A DNA stretch of 64,000 nucleotides from Aquimarina mycalae (GCF_029906345.1 NZ_JARYGY010000001.1:34751-98750), one strand, 5' to 3'. Shown: positions 27,779-37,095, counted from the stretch's first letter. A program made the numbers and translations. Notes: generated by a model from the letters alone, not told the origin.

Positions 27779-29710
27779 TTATTCTTTTGTAAATTTCTTG
27801 GTAATAATCTGTTTTCCATCACTCACCGAAACAAAATACATCCCAGATGAAAAGTTATGAAGTGAAATTGATTCTTTAGACACTTTACCTCTACTGACTA
27901 CCTGGCCTACATAATTCACAATTCTATAATTTGCCTCTACAGGATTTTTCATTTGTAGCATAATTTCATTTTTAACAGGATTGGGGTAAAAACTAAAATC
28001 AAAACCATGTATCGTGTTTTCTTTTACTACATCTTCTGAAAAACTTCTTGCTGCGGATCCTATACAGAAGTTTTTATTTTCTTGAGATCCAAAAGAACCT
28101 CCAGAAGTCAATACTGTTCCATTAGAATTATCGGTTATTGCATAGGAACCATTACCATAACTACAGCAAATCCCATCTCCATAGGTATCTTTTACTATAA
28201 ATGTATAGCATCCAATATCCAGTGTTCTTGATAAGTTAATTGTTGAACCATCTGACTGAGATCCATAGGTTCCTCCAGAATATTCGATCTGATTACTATC
28301 ATTTCTTATTTCCCAGCTGGTTTCTTCTGGATAGTTATCAAAAGTAATTCTAAGAGTAATATCGCGTGTCGAAGAACCTCCTCCTGTACTTCCAGAGGTT
28401 GATAGATTTATACCATCAATAGCCATATCTCCTTGCCATGTAGTTCCTGTAACTCCATTAAATCGTAATTGTACTTTTTTACCAACATAAGCAGCTAAGC
28501 TAACTGATGCAGTTTTCCAAGAGTTTCCTTGATTTCCTGATTTATTCCATACTGAAGTCCAACTTGTTCCATCAAGACTAGCTTCTAGAGCAAGACCACC
28601 CATTGATGAGGCTCCATACATATGATACTTAAATGAAAAAGTAGCTTGATTTGCATTAGTTATATCATAGCAAGGAGCATATAGAATCGCTCTTTTATTG
28701 GCATAATTGGGACTCGAAGATTCCATATACATATAATAAGAACCGGCATTAGCCGAGCTTGGACCTGTATTTGATGATGGAGTATTTCCAGAACGAATCG
28801 CCCAATTAAAATCATCTCCTGATGTTGCTTGTTTCCAAGATCCTAAAGTATTTTCGAAACTTTCTGTATAAGGAAATGATGTAATTGTAGTGCTACATAA
28901 TGTATTTCCTCCTCCTCCTGTAGTTCCGAAACGATCTTCGGCTTGTGGACCTCCCCATATTTGTGTTGCAAAAGCCGGGTTATCAATAAAAGGATTTCTA
29001 TTCCCTTGTAAACTCTCAATGATCGGATTTCGCTGCAATTCTAACTGTGAAACTGGATCTTCAGCATTCCATTCTAAAAATAATTGAATCATATTCGTAT
29101 CTCCTGATACGGCAGTTCCTACTCCTACATTTGATGGTAAACAGCGATTACCGTAACGTATGTACATAAACATCATCATACGTGCTACATCTCCTTTAAA
29201 TTCATCTCCAGGATACCAATGCCCTTGAGAAGTTGTACCTGAATTACCAGAACCATCTGCAAATTTTCGACTACCACGATTAGAATTTCTCTGCACATCG
29301 GCAGGTCGAAGATGATGTGCGTCTGCTCCAGGACCAGAAGTTCCCAAATTAGGATTTCCTAGGGATTTAGGATACACATGCTCTCTATTCCAGTCAGTAG
29401 AGCCTCCACCATTATCATTCACTCCTCTTGTTCTATCTGTTACAGAATTACCATCTGTATCACTATAACCATAAATAAGAACAACGCTAGAAGAATTTGT
29501 TGGGTCAAGATCGGATTGTTTTAATGCATTCCATACTCCAGGAGTATAAGATAGTGTATTGGTCTGTGAATTGGTAACCTTTGTGGATAACTCATTTTTT
29601 AAAGATTGTCCAGATAAAGAAAGGTTAACATCATTATAGTATGCTGGAACTTGCGCATAAGCATACACAACAAATACCAACATAAGTGGTAATAGTAGTG
29701 CTTTTTTCAT
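27779..29710 (-). CDS. Secreted endonuclease I (EndA/NucM-like) with T9SS type A C-terminal domain
   Basis: A 643-residue extracellular nuclease. Signal peptide at 1-19 (cut after AYA), then an endonuclease I domain at about 20-260 with the active-site region STDWNREHVYPKS, ADAHHLRPADVQRNSNRGSR and the metal-site Asn/His residues. Next is a MAM- or jelly-roll-like segment at about 275-440 (SFPYTESFENTLGSWKQ, MAIDGINLS), a short domain with DTYGDGICCSYGNGSY, and the type A signal with FYPNPVKNEIML and final KKFTKE. It probably degrades environmental DNA for nutrients or defence against DNA traps. Confidence 0.93.
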   Translation of the reverse strand: MKKALLLPLMLVFVVYAYAQVPAYYNDVNLSLSGQSLKNELSTKVTNSQTNTLSYTPGVWNALKQSDLDPTNSSSVVLIYGYSDTDGNSVTDRTRGVNDNGGGSTDWNREHVYPKSLGNPNLGTSGPGADAHHLRPADVQRNSNRGSRKFADGSGNSGTTSQGHWYPGDEFKGDVARMMMFMYIRYGNRCLPSNVGVGTAVSGDTNMIQLFLEWNAEDPVSQLELQRNPIIESLQGNRNPFIDNPAFATQIWGGPQAEDRFGTTGGGGNTLCSTTITSFPYTESFENTLGSWKQATSGDDFNWAIRSGNTPSSNTGPSSANAGSYYMYMESSSPNYANKRAILYAPCYDITNANQATFSFKYHMYGASSMGGLALEASLDGTSWTSVWNKSGNQGNSWKTASVSLAAYVGKKVQLRFNGVTGTTWQGDMAIDGINLSTSGSTGGGSSTRDITLRITFDNYPEETSWEIRNDSNQIEYSGGTYGSQSDGSTINLSRTLDIGCYTFIVKDTYGDGICCSYGNGSYAITDNSNGTVLTSGGSFGSQENKNFCIGSAARSFSEDVVKENTIHGFDFSFYPNPVKNEIMLQMKNPVEANYRIVNYVGQVVSRGKVSKESISLHNFSSGMYFVSVSDGKQIITKKFTKE

Positions 29711-30091
29711 TGTGTGTTGTGAGTTAGTTTAGTATAAAATTGAACTCCGAAGCTAAAACTATTTTGATAAAATAACTAGCCTCTAATGTTATCAAATCAT
29801 TACCCAATATGTTGATAATGTATATATTAGCCTAAAAATAGTTATAACTCCTTAATAAACAGATGTTTAAAAAATTACAATACTGTTAATAAGTTATTTC
29901 TTACATATAAGACAGGAATTTCGCTTCAAAAATTATTTTTTCAAACTCAATAAAAGTTGCTGCGGTCATTTTTAAATGTGTATTAAAAAGACAAGCAGTA
30001 TGTCTAACACATCATTATTTAAAGTTTTTTACGTAACATATTAAGGGAATTTTCCGTTATATTTAAGCAATTAACTTAAACATCTTACACA
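29711..30091. other. 381-bp intergenic region
   Basis: Separates the endonuclease gene from the divergent peptide genes. No reading frame is supported. A small AGACA/TGTCT inverted repeat lies near 29990-30006. It must hold the promoters of both directions. Confidence 0.5.
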
Positions 30092-30280
30092 ATGAAAAAA
30101 ATCTTAGATTTAACAGGCGTTAAAACATTAAGTAAAGGAGAGCAAAGATCCATTAAAGGAGCGATGACAAGCATTACCTGTTGTGGTAGTAACAGATGCC
30201 GTATTAGTTTTCCAGGAGGAAGTTTCTGTGAGCCAGGAAGATGTAATCCTTGGGGTTGGGGAGGTTGTATACTTTACTAA
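30092..30280 (+). CDS. Cysteine-rich secreted peptide precursor, copy 1
   Basis: A 62-residue precursor. The leader MKKILDLTGVKTLSKGEQ RSIKGA resembles the leaders of Bacteroidota bacteriocin-like and ComC-type peptides (M-K-x-I-L-[DE]-L-x-x-V-x-x-L-x-K-x-x-Q-x-x-I-x-G), with G-A in place of G-G. The core has six cysteines at 30, 31, 36, 46, 51 and 59, and ends in GGCILY. It could fold with three disulfides. A close copy lies 335 bp downstream. Own terminator directly after the gene. No maturation enzyme or peptidase-transporter is adjacent. Function unknown; bacteriocin or signal peptide is inference. Confidence 0.8.
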   Translation: MKKILDLTGVKTLSKGEQRSIKGAMTSITCCGSNRCRISFPGGSFCEPGRCNPWGWGGCILY

Positions 30281-30309
30281 TAAAATAAGATCGTATATCC
30301 TTAAAACTT

Positions 30310-30340
30310 AAAAAGACAAATAGAAATATTTGTCTTTTTC
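30310..30340 (+). terminator. Terminator of peptide copy 1
   Basis: Perfect 13-bp stem (AAAAAGACAAATA with TATTTGTCTTTTT) closed by a GAAA tetraloop; the right arm supplies the T-run. Confidence 0.85.
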
Positions 30341-30615
30341 TATTATTGCTTAACTTAAATACTCATTAAAATCTAAACCTTCAACCCAATCAATATTATA
30401 ATATAGATACCTAGAAGACTTCATGAGGTAACATCAGTTTTTTCATTAGTAATAACAATCTGCAAACACAACAAGCCTTTGATTCTTAGTACTTATGTGG
30501 TATCAAACTTCATATAATTGTTGTTGAAATTTATAAATATCAAGTAACTCAACTTGTATTCAGCATAGCTTACAAGTATATTGTACACACATAAATTAAC
30601 TTTAAAATTTACACA
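30341..30615. other. Spacer between the two peptide genes
   Basis: No coding frame. An inverted repeat ACTTGTA/TACAAGT (30552-30577, 12-base spacer) lies 40 bases ahead of copy 2 and could be an operator. The last 13 bases before the second start, including ttacaca, match those before the first peptide gene, so the duplication includes some upstream DNA. Confidence 0.4.
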
Positions 30616-30798
30616 ATGAAAAAAATCTTAGAATTAAAAGGAGTGCAAGAATTAAGTAAGGAAGAGCAAAGATCTGTAAAAGGAGCTTGGGGAAATGTTT
30701 CATGTTGTGGACGTAATAAATGTCGTATTAGTTTCCCAGGAGGAAGTTTTTGTGAGCCTGGAAGATGTCTAGATTGGGGAGGATGTATCCTTTACTAA
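30616..30798 (+). CDS. Cysteine-rich secreted peptide precursor, copy 2
   Basis: A 60-residue paralogue of the preceding peptide. The leader MKKILELKGVQELSKEEQ RSVKGA is homologous, and the core keeps all six cysteines (30, 31, 36, 46, 51, 57), with RISFPGGSFCEPGRC identical to copy 1. The main differences are the residues after the leader (WGNVS against MTSIT) and a two-residue deletion before the last cysteine. Conservation of the core with drift elsewhere suggests selection on the mature peptide. It has its own terminator. Confidence 0.8.
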   Translation: MKKILELKGVQELSKEEQRSVKGAWGNVSCCGRNKCRISFPGGSFCEPGRCLDWGGCILY

Positions 30799-30823
30799 AT
30801 ATAGATACACTCTAAAAAATAAG

Positions 30824-30853
30824 AAAGGCAAACTTATACAAGTTTGCCTTTTA
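30824..30853 (+). terminator. Terminator of peptide copy 2
   Basis: Perfect 12-bp stem AAAGGCAAACTT/AAGTTTGCCTTT with a 4-base loop, then TTA. Confidence 0.85.
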
Positions 30854-30912
30854 TCATGTCTTAGTTAATAGTTTTTAATTATATTTAGTCAATAATCTAT
30901 TTTTTTAATACA

Positions 30913-31059
30913 ATGAAAATGATCTTAGATCTAACAGAAGTTTACCAACTAAATAAACAACAGCAACAGCAAATTACTGGAGGTATAAGAACACATACTC
31001 CTTGTGGAGATCCTAGTGAAAATTACAATACTTCTTCTGGGTATTGCGAACCAGTATAA
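30913..31059 (+). CDS. Short double-glycine leader peptide, third member of the cluster
   Basis: A 48-codon gene. The leader MKMILDLTEVYQLNKQQQ QQITGG is homologous to the two preceding ones and ends in a true Gly-Gly. The 24-residue remainder has only two cysteines (31 and 45) and ends YCEPV, so the core is unrelated to the six-Cys peptides apart from CEP. A hairpin terminator follows. The double glycine points to cleavage by a C39-type peptidase-transporter encoded elsewhere. Confidence 0.7.
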   Translation: MKMILDLTEVYQLNKQQQQQITGGIRTHTPCGDPSENYNTSSGYCEPV

Positions 31060-31067
31060 ATATTTCA

Positions 31068-31095
31068 CGGTGCCAATTGATAAGCACCATTTTTT
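31068..31095 (+). terminator. Terminator of the third peptide gene
   Basis: GGTGC pairs with GCACC (31069-31073 with 31084-31088), followed by ATTTTTTAG; it overlaps the last bases of the convergent ackA gene. Confidence 0.65.
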
Positions 31096-32281
31096 AGCTA
31101 GAAAGTAATTGAAAAGATTGTTTTGCTATTTCCAATTCTTCATTTGTAGGTATAACTAATACTTTTACTTTAGAAAAACTCTTGCTTATATCTCTAATTT
31201 CTTTTGATCTAATACTATTTTTTTCTTGGTCTAATTCTATCCCTAAATACTCTAGTTCAGTACAGACAAGTTTACGTACAACATCCGAATTTTCTCCAAT
31301 TCCAGCTGTAAATACAATCGCATCTAAACCATTCATGATCGCCGCATAGGATCCAATAAACTTCTTGATACGATATGCTTTCATTTCTAATGCTTTTTTG
31401 CAATTGACATTCCCTTTCTCTGCTTCTGATTCAATATCACGTAAATCGCTATATCCCGTTAATCCAAGCATACCGCTTTCTTTTTGGAGCAATGAGCTTA
31501 CCTCTTCTAAAGTAAATCCTAATGATTTTACCATATAAAAAATTACAGCAGGATCAATATCACCAGATCGTGTTCCCATAATCAACCCGTTCATTGGTGC
31601 AAACCCCAAAGTATGATCAATGCTCTTTCCTTCTTTTATGGCTGTCATACTACAGCCATTACCTAAGTGTATTGTAATAATTTTAGATTTTTCATTTTCT
31701 AAAAATGCTATTGCTTTTTCTGATACGTACTTATGACTGGTCCCATGAAAACCATATACTCGAATATTATCTTCATCTATAAACTTATTTGGAATCGCAT
31801 ACTGATATGCCTCAACTGGCATGGTTTGATGAAATGCTGTATCAAACACAGCCACTTGTTTGGCTTCTTTAAAAATCTCCTCAGAGACTAAAATCCCTTG
31901 TAAGTTAGCAGGGTTATGTAATGGTGCCAGCGCAGAAAGCTTTTCTATTTTTTGCTTAACCTGATCATTTATCTCTACGGTTTTAGCAAATGTACTTCCA
32001 CCATGCACTACTCTATGACCAACTATCTCAATTTCTAGTGCGGATTTGATAACTCCTATATCGGCATGTAATAAATAAGAAGCAATTAATTGCAGGCCTG
32101 TTTTATGATCAGGAATTTCTTCTGTTTTTTCTATATTTTGAGTATCAGTCTTGTAATTGATTTTAGCATTATCCAGTCCGATGCGTTCTACCAATCCTGA
32201 GCAAATCACTTTTGCCATTGGCATTTTAAATAATTGAAATTTAATCGACGAACTACCCGAGTTTAATACTAGTACTTGCAT
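31094..32281 (-). CDS. ackA: Acetate kinase
   Basis: Interconverts acetyl phosphate plus ADP with acetate plus ATP. The 395-residue length is usual. Signatures are LVLNSGSSSIKFQLF at the N-terminus, VGHRVVHGG, VFDTAFHQTMP, FHGTSHKYVS, TIHLGNGCSM, GTRSGDIDP and the nucleotide-binding FTAGIGENS. It follows pta by 19 bp on the same strand, so the two form the usual overflow/acetate operon. Confidence 0.97.
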   Translation of the reverse strand: MQVLVLNSGSSSIKFQLFKMPMAKVICSGLVERIGLDNAKINYKTDTQNIEKTEEIPDHKTGLQLIASYLLHADIGVIKSALEIEIVGHRVVHGGSTFAKTVEINDQVKQKIEKLSALAPLHNPANLQGILVSEEIFKEAKQVAVFDTAFHQTMPVEAYQYAIPNKFIDEDNIRVYGFHGTSHKYVSEKAIAFLENEKSKIITIHLGNGCSMTAIKEGKSIDHTLGFAPMNGLIMGTRSGDIDPAVIFYMVKSLGFTLEEVSSLLQKESGMLGLTGYSDLRDIESEAEKGNVNCKKALEMKAYRIKKFIGSYAAIMNGLDAIVFTAGIGENSDVVRKLVCTELEYLGIELDQEKNSIRSKEIRDISKSFSKVKVLVIPTNEELEIAKQSFQLLSS

Positions 32282-32300
32282 ATTGTTATATTCTCTTTTT

Positions 32301-34394
32301 TTAAAGACCTTGTGCCTGAATTGCGGTTATAATTACGGTATTATACACATCATCTACTGTACATCCTCTACTCAAGTCATTAACAGGTTTATTTAACCCT
32401 TGAAGCATTGGTCCGATTGCCAAGGCTCCCGTTTCTCGTTGTACAGCTTTATAGGTATTATTTCCTGTATTAAGATCTGGAAATATCAATACACTTGCTT
32501 GACCCGCTACTTCAGAATCAGGAAGCTTACTCTGCCCTACTCTCATATCAACGGCGGCATCGTACTGTATAGGTCCTTCTATTTTTAATTCTGGATGCTT
32601 ATCCTTAACAATTTTGGTAGCGTCTCTAACTACTTCTACATCTTCTCCTTTTCCAGATGTTCCTGAAGAATAAGATAGCATCGCTACTTTAGGTTCAATA
32701 CCAAACGCAGAAGCTGATTGAGCTGAAGAAATTGCAATTTCTGCTAATTGTTCAGCATTAGGGTTTGGGTTAATTGCGCAATCGCCAAATACCGAAACTC
32801 TATCTTCTAAACACATAAAAAACACAGAAGAAACCACTTTTACACCTGGTTTGGTTTTGATAAATTGCAAAGCTGGCCTGATAGTATGTTGTGTAGTATG
32901 AACCGCACCAGAAACCATACCATCTGCATGACCTTTATAAATCATCATGGTACCAAAATAAGAGACATCTGCCATCATATCTTTGGCCATATCCATGTTT
33001 ACATTTTTATGCTTTCGCAACTCATAAAATGTCTCTACGTAATCGTCAAAATGAGGAGAGTCAATTGGCGAAACAATATTTACCGTATTGAAATCAATAG
33101 GGATATCTAATTTGATTGCTTTACTTTTAATTTTCTTTTCATTACCAATTAGTGTTATATCTACAACATTAGACGCTTGTAATCTAGAGGTAGCTCTTAA
33201 AATTCTCTCATCAGATCCTTCTGGTAAAACGATATGTTTTTTATGCTGTAATGCACGCTTTAGCAAGTTGTATTGAAACATGCTTGGTGTCAAACTATCC
33301 GACTCGAAAGTAATTAGAGGATCAACCAGACGATCTGCATCGACGTATTGTTCGAATGTACTAATAGATGTGTTTATTTTTTGTTGATTATCGGCGTATA
33401 TTTTTGATCTAATAGCTCCGATTTTATTGGTAATCGAAAAGGTTCCTTGTGCAACTGATATAATAGGAACGGATAATGACACACCTTCAATTAATTTTAA
33501 TATAGGCTCTTCTGGCACAATTCCTCCTGTTAGAATAATTGCAGAAATTTTAGGATAGTTATCTGATATATTGGCTTGTAAAACACCCAAAATAATATCT
33601 GCACGATCACCTGGTGTTATCACCAGACTATTGTCTTTAAGATGTGTCAGGTAGTTACGCAATTGCATTGCTCCTACTCCAAAACTTCCTGCTTGATTAT
33701 GTAAAAACTCTTTTCCGAAAAGTATTGTTCCATCTAATTCTTTAACAATCTCTTTGATTGTAGGATTAATTAAAGCTCCTATTTTAGGAATTATGATTTG
33801 TTCTACATCTGTTCCAAAATCATCGTTTAGTTTTATTTTTAATTCTTTTTCACACCCATTCACTACCTTGTTAGCAACAATCGCAACTACTTCTACATCC
33901 TTACTTATAAAAGTATCATATGCTAGTTTAAGGTTTCCTGCAATTTCTTCCTTCGTCTTATCAACACCACTTGCAACAATAATTGAAGGGATCCCAAGGT
34001 TTTTAGCAATAATAACATTAATATCAAATTCGATGATACTTCCTTCATCCGAAAAATCTGTTCCTTCTACTAATATGAAATCGAATTTCTCTTCTAGATT
34101 TTTATACTTTTCAATAATACCATCAATGATAGCTCCTGATCTACCTTGATTATACTTTTGGAGTACTTCGCTTCTTGTAAAAGCATATGTGTTTTTGAAA
34201 TTAATATCTAATTCGAAATGTGATATTACAGTATTAATATGATTATCTATTTCACCTTCTTTGGGATCATCTATAATTGGTCTGAAGTATCCTACTCTGG
34301 CTGTTTTCCCTAATAACATTCTCATTAATCCGAGAACTACAATAGATTTACCACTATTAGGTTCTATAGTAGCAATATAAACGGCTTTACTCAT
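32301..34394 (-). CDS. pta: Phosphate acetyltransferase, long form
   Basis: Transfers acetyl between CoA and phosphate, working with AckA. The start at 34394 (MSKAVYIATIEPNSGKS) gives 697 residues; an upstream GTG/ATG frame would add 19 residues overlapping the promoter and was rejected. Domains: N-terminal P-loop BioD-like part (1-190), DRTGG domain (about 215-320, with TPGDRADIILG), and the catalytic PTA_PTB domain from about 370 (HIVLPEGSDERILRA, SYSSGTSGKGEDVE, GPIQYDAAVD). First gene of the pta-ackA operon. Confidence 0.95.
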   Translation of the reverse strand: MSKAVYIATIEPNSGKSIVVLGLMRMLLGKTARVGYFRPIIDDPKEGEIDNHINTVISHFELDINFKNTYAFTRSEVLQKYNQGRSGAIIDGIIEKYKNLEEKFDFILVEGTDFSDEGSIIEFDINVIIAKNLGIPSIIVASGVDKTKEEIAGNLKLAYDTFISKDVEVVAIVANKVVNGCEKELKIKLNDDFGTDVEQIIIPKIGALINPTIKEIVKELDGTILFGKEFLHNQAGSFGVGAMQLRNYLTHLKDNSLVITPGDRADIILGVLQANISDNYPKISAIILTGGIVPEEPILKLIEGVSLSVPIISVAQGTFSITNKIGAIRSKIYADNQQKINTSISTFEQYVDADRLVDPLITFESDSLTPSMFQYNLLKRALQHKKHIVLPEGSDERILRATSRLQASNVVDITLIGNEKKIKSKAIKLDIPIDFNTVNIVSPIDSPHFDDYVETFYELRKHKNVNMDMAKDMMADVSYFGTMMIYKGHADGMVSGAVHTTQHTIRPALQFIKTKPGVKVVSSVFFMCLEDRVSVFGDCAINPNPNAEQLAEIAISSAQSASAFGIEPKVAMLSYSSGTSGKGEDVEVVRDATKIVKDKHPELKIEGPIQYDAAVDMRVGQSKLPDSEVAGQASVLIFPDLNTGNNTYKAVQRETGALAIGPMLQGLNKPVNDLSRGCTVDDVYNTVIITAIQAQGL

Positions 34395-34413
34395 GTATAT
34401 AAATTTGGTTGTG

Positions 34414-34421
34414 CAAAGATA
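34414..34421 (-). promoter_or_regulatory. Promoter -7 box of pta-ackA
   Basis: Reads TATCTTTG on the minus strand, 19 bases ahead of the pta start. It supports the chosen start codon. Confidence 0.55.
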
Positions 34422-34516
34422 TGCTAATAGCAACAAAATAGCACATTGCAATACAATAACAAACTATGACAATATATAATGCTAAAAAATATTAACCATT
34501 TTATTTTCTAATACAT

Positions 34517-34545
34517 AAAAAAAGGGTCAGAAAAATTCTGACCCC
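34517..34545 (-). terminator. Terminator of the DUF2911 gene
   Basis: GGGTCAGA/TCTGACCC (8 bp, 5-base loop) with a seven-T run on the minus strand. Confidence 0.85.
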
Positions 34546-34573
34546 ATTATAAATGCTTGATATTTTTAATTAT

Positions 34574-35674
34574 TTAATTTATGTCTTCTCCTTTTTTTAG
34601 TTTTTCCAAATCACCAGATAATCTTCCTTTAAATCTATCTGGTGCCTTACCTAATGCTACATTAATTGACTTAATCGCGTTTTTATAATCTCCAGTTGCA
34701 GAATAAGCTCTGGCTAATCCATAATTAGAAGGCCATGCACCTTTATTATTTTTTACATTACCTTTTAGAATCTCTAATGCTTTATCTTTTTGTCCTTGAC
34801 CAATCAGTCCATTTCCTAATTGAAACACCTGAGTAGCATTTCCTAGTGCAGCTGCTTTATCAACAATTGCCATAGCTTCTTGAGTTTTTCCTTGTTTTCC
34901 TAAAATCTGAGATTTTAAAGAAAGATTACCAAAAGTTTCTTTACTAAAGAAATTACCGCTTATCGAAGCATTTACCCACTCCAAAGCTTGATCTATTTTT
35001 CCTGCATTGAAAGCATAATTTGCAGCGTTATCCCAGTTAGATTGTGTAAAACCAGCATTACTCCTAAGATCATCTTTGATTCCTTCTAAGACAATATCTT
35101 CTACATTTACCTCAATTTTAAATGGAATTTCTTTTTTCTCCCATCGCAATGCAGCTATGGTGCTATTTGCTTCAAAAGAAGGAAATAAAAACGTTAAGGT
35201 TTCAGTATGTGGTGCCTCTTTAGTTTGAACATCTAAACGTAAGGCATCCTCTTTTTCATCATAAAAATAACTTCCCCAAGAAGAAGTATTCTTAGAAAAA
35301 ATTATGGTGGCACCTCCATCTTCTTTTAATGCAATATGAAGTCCATATAGTCCAGCTTTTATGTCTTTACCTTCTACCTTTACATCATGAGCAAATTCAA
35401 TTGTGGTATTAGTATTAGCTCCAGCTCTCCAAGGAGCTGCTGTAGAAGTACCAAATCCTAGGTTATTAAATCCATAAGGAACTAGTTTGCCCCATACTTC
35501 TCGTTCTTTTACACTTGGTCTTCCATAATCTATGGTAATATCGGTTATTCCTACTCGCTGAGTGACCTGTGCGCGTTGACTAGCTTCGGGAGTTTTTAAT
35601 TGAGCGTTTGTTTGAATCGTACATAACATCATTGCGCCAGCAAGCAATGTCATCATAAAGTTAGATTGTTTCAT
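34574..35674 (-). CDS. Secreted DUF2911 protein with tetratricopeptide region
   Basis: A 366-residue periplasmic protein. A signal peptide at 1-24 (cut near TNAQ) precedes a DUF2911 domain at about 28-195 with ITIDYGRPSVKEREVWG and WRAGANTNTTIEFAHDV, the family hallmark. From about 200 the chain is helical with TPR-like pairs (NAANYAFNAGKIDQALEWVN, GLARAYSATGDYKNAIKSIN). DUF2911 proteins are frequent in Bacteroidota; no reaction is known. It has its own terminator and is not tightly linked to neighbours. Confidence 0.9.
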   Translation of the reverse strand: MKQSNFMMTLLAGAMMLCTIQTNAQLKTPEASQRAQVTQRVGITDITIDYGRPSVKEREVWGKLVPYGFNNLGFGTSTAAPWRAGANTNTTIEFAHDVKVEGKDIKAGLYGLHIALKEDGGATIIFSKNTSSWGSYFYDEKEDALRLDVQTKEAPHTETLTFLFPSFEANSTIAALRWEKKEIPFKIEVNVEDIVLEGIKDDLRSNAGFTQSNWDNAANYAFNAGKIDQALEWVNASISGNFFSKETFGNLSLKSQILGKQGKTQEAMAIVDKAAALGNATQVFQLGNGLIGQGQKDKALEILKGNVKNNKGAWPSNYGLARAYSATGDYKNAIKSINVALGKAPDRFKGRLSGDLEKLKKGEDIN

Positions 35675-35814
35675 GACTGAATTTTTGAATTAATTATTTA
35701 ACTGCATACGAAAGAAAAATCATACATCAGTCACAATAATAAGAGGATAATACGTATCCTGATGTTACCGTATTGTTAAAGTCAAAAAACAAGTCCTAAT
35801 AAGTGTTAAATAGA

Positions 35815-37041
35815 TTATTCTTTTAACAGCTGATTAACAAAACTTTCAAATTCATTCTTATAATCTATATATTTTTGACCTGTTGCAGGTCCATTAAAAC
35901 CAGTATGAATTTTACGTACATCTCCCTTTTTATCAATAAAAACTGTAGTTGGATATGATAACACATGATTAAGCATTGGTAGTTTCTCTTGTGCTTTTTC
36001 TTTATTTGAAGTACCAAACTGCGCTAAAAGAATTGGATATTCTACCTTTAATTTAGATCGTAATCTTTCAATAGATTTAAATGCTTTTTCTGAGGTTTTG
36101 GCATACTCAAAAGCTAACGCTACAAACTCAATATCCTTATCTTTATTTTTAGCATAATAATCAACATAATATTTGGTTTCATCCATACAGTTAGGACACC
36201 AGGTTCCCATGATCTGAACCATGGTAACTTTTCCTTTAAAACGCTCATCATTAAGAGAAACTTGATTTCCTTTAGCATCTGGAAAACTAAATTCCAGTTT
36301 ATCATATCCCTCTTTTATAAAAGTAAGAGAATCTTCAGAAGGTAATTCGTATTGTTCATTTCGTTTAGCTACAAAAGGTTCTTTCCAGTGATTTCCTGAA
36401 TAAAAATAACCGCTCATTGTACTATCGGTAGCTTGTCCAGTAAACAAAAAAGCGTGAGCTCCATCAAACGCAGATAATTCAAATTTATCTTCATTAAGAA
36501 CTCCTTCCAAATAACGATAATCACCTGTTGTTGTTCTAAAAGTTCCTGTAACCACATTTCCATTTTGTTTAAAAATTCCTTTGGCAATGTACCTGTCTTC
36601 TGGGTTTTCTGGACTAAAAACAGCTTCCCAATTACCTGTGATATCAGAAATTGGTTTTGAAACAATTTCGAACCTATCATGCTCTCCATAGGATCCTTTA
36701 AAAGGAACTACTCTATCCAAACTCTCTTTAATAAAGCTTCCAGAAATGGTCAATGAATCTTCAAACTTGGCAGCTACATATCCCTCAAAAACTGGGAAAT
36801 TAATAAAAACCGAATCTCCTTTAATCCTAACTTCATCTATATCAATTACTTCTTCTGCATTAAAAATTTTCAAGGTCTGATCCTCAAAAACCTCCATTAA
36901 AAAAGGGAGTTCTTTATTATCAGGAAGCAATAGTGAAGCTTTCCAAGGGCCGCTTTTAAGAAATGTTTCTTTATTAGGTTTTTCGTCTTTACACGAGAAG
37001 AGTATTAATCCTACTAAAAGTACTGTTATGAATTTATTCAT
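35815..37041 (-). CDS. TlpA-like thiol-disulfide oxidoreductase lipoprotein
   Basis: A 408-residue protein anchored at the periplasmic face by a lipobox (GLILFSC, Cys17). Residues 25-230 form beta-rich DUF4369-like repeats. The C-terminal 250-408 is a thioredoxin fold of the TlpA/AhpC-TSA type with active-site WCPNC (Cys282, Cys285) and a cis-Pro region SYPTTVFIDKKGD. It is likely to reduce disulfides in envelope proteins or in cytochrome c maturation. A separate transcript by its flanking terminators. Confidence 0.9.
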   Translation of the reverse strand: MNKFITVLLVGLILFSCKDEKPNKETFLKSGPWKASLLLPDNKELPFLMEVFEDQTLKIFNAEEVIDIDEVRIKGDSVFINFPVFEGYVAAKFEDSLTISGSFIKESLDRVVPFKGSYGEHDRFEIVSKPISDITGNWEAVFSPENPEDRYIAKGIFKQNGNVVTGTFRTTTGDYRYLEGVLNEDKFELSAFDGAHAFLFTGQATDSTMSGYFYSGNHWKEPFVAKRNEQYELPSEDSLTFIKEGYDKLEFSFPDAKGNQVSLNDERFKGKVTMVQIMGTWCPNCMDETKYYVDYYAKNKDKDIEFVALAFEYAKTSEKAFKSIERLRSKLKVEYPILLAQFGTSNKEKAQEKLPMLNHVLSYPTTVFIDKKGDVRKIHTGFNGPATGQKYIDYKNEFESFVNQLLKE

Positions 37042-37052
37042 GATGTGTGTGT

Positions 37053-37095
37053 ATAAAAACTGTCTAGCAAGATCAATTGACCTTGCTAGACAGTT
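37053..37095 (-). terminator. Terminator of the 129-residue protein gene
   Basis: A 14-bp perfect stem (AACTGTCTAGCAAG with CTTGCTAGACAGTT) followed on the minus strand by TTTTTAT. Confidence 0.85.

Noticed and set aside
33754..34149. 131-residue plus-strand ORF opposite pta
   Set aside because: Lies wholly inside the conserved pta frame; low-complexity translation with no motif; an antisense shadow.
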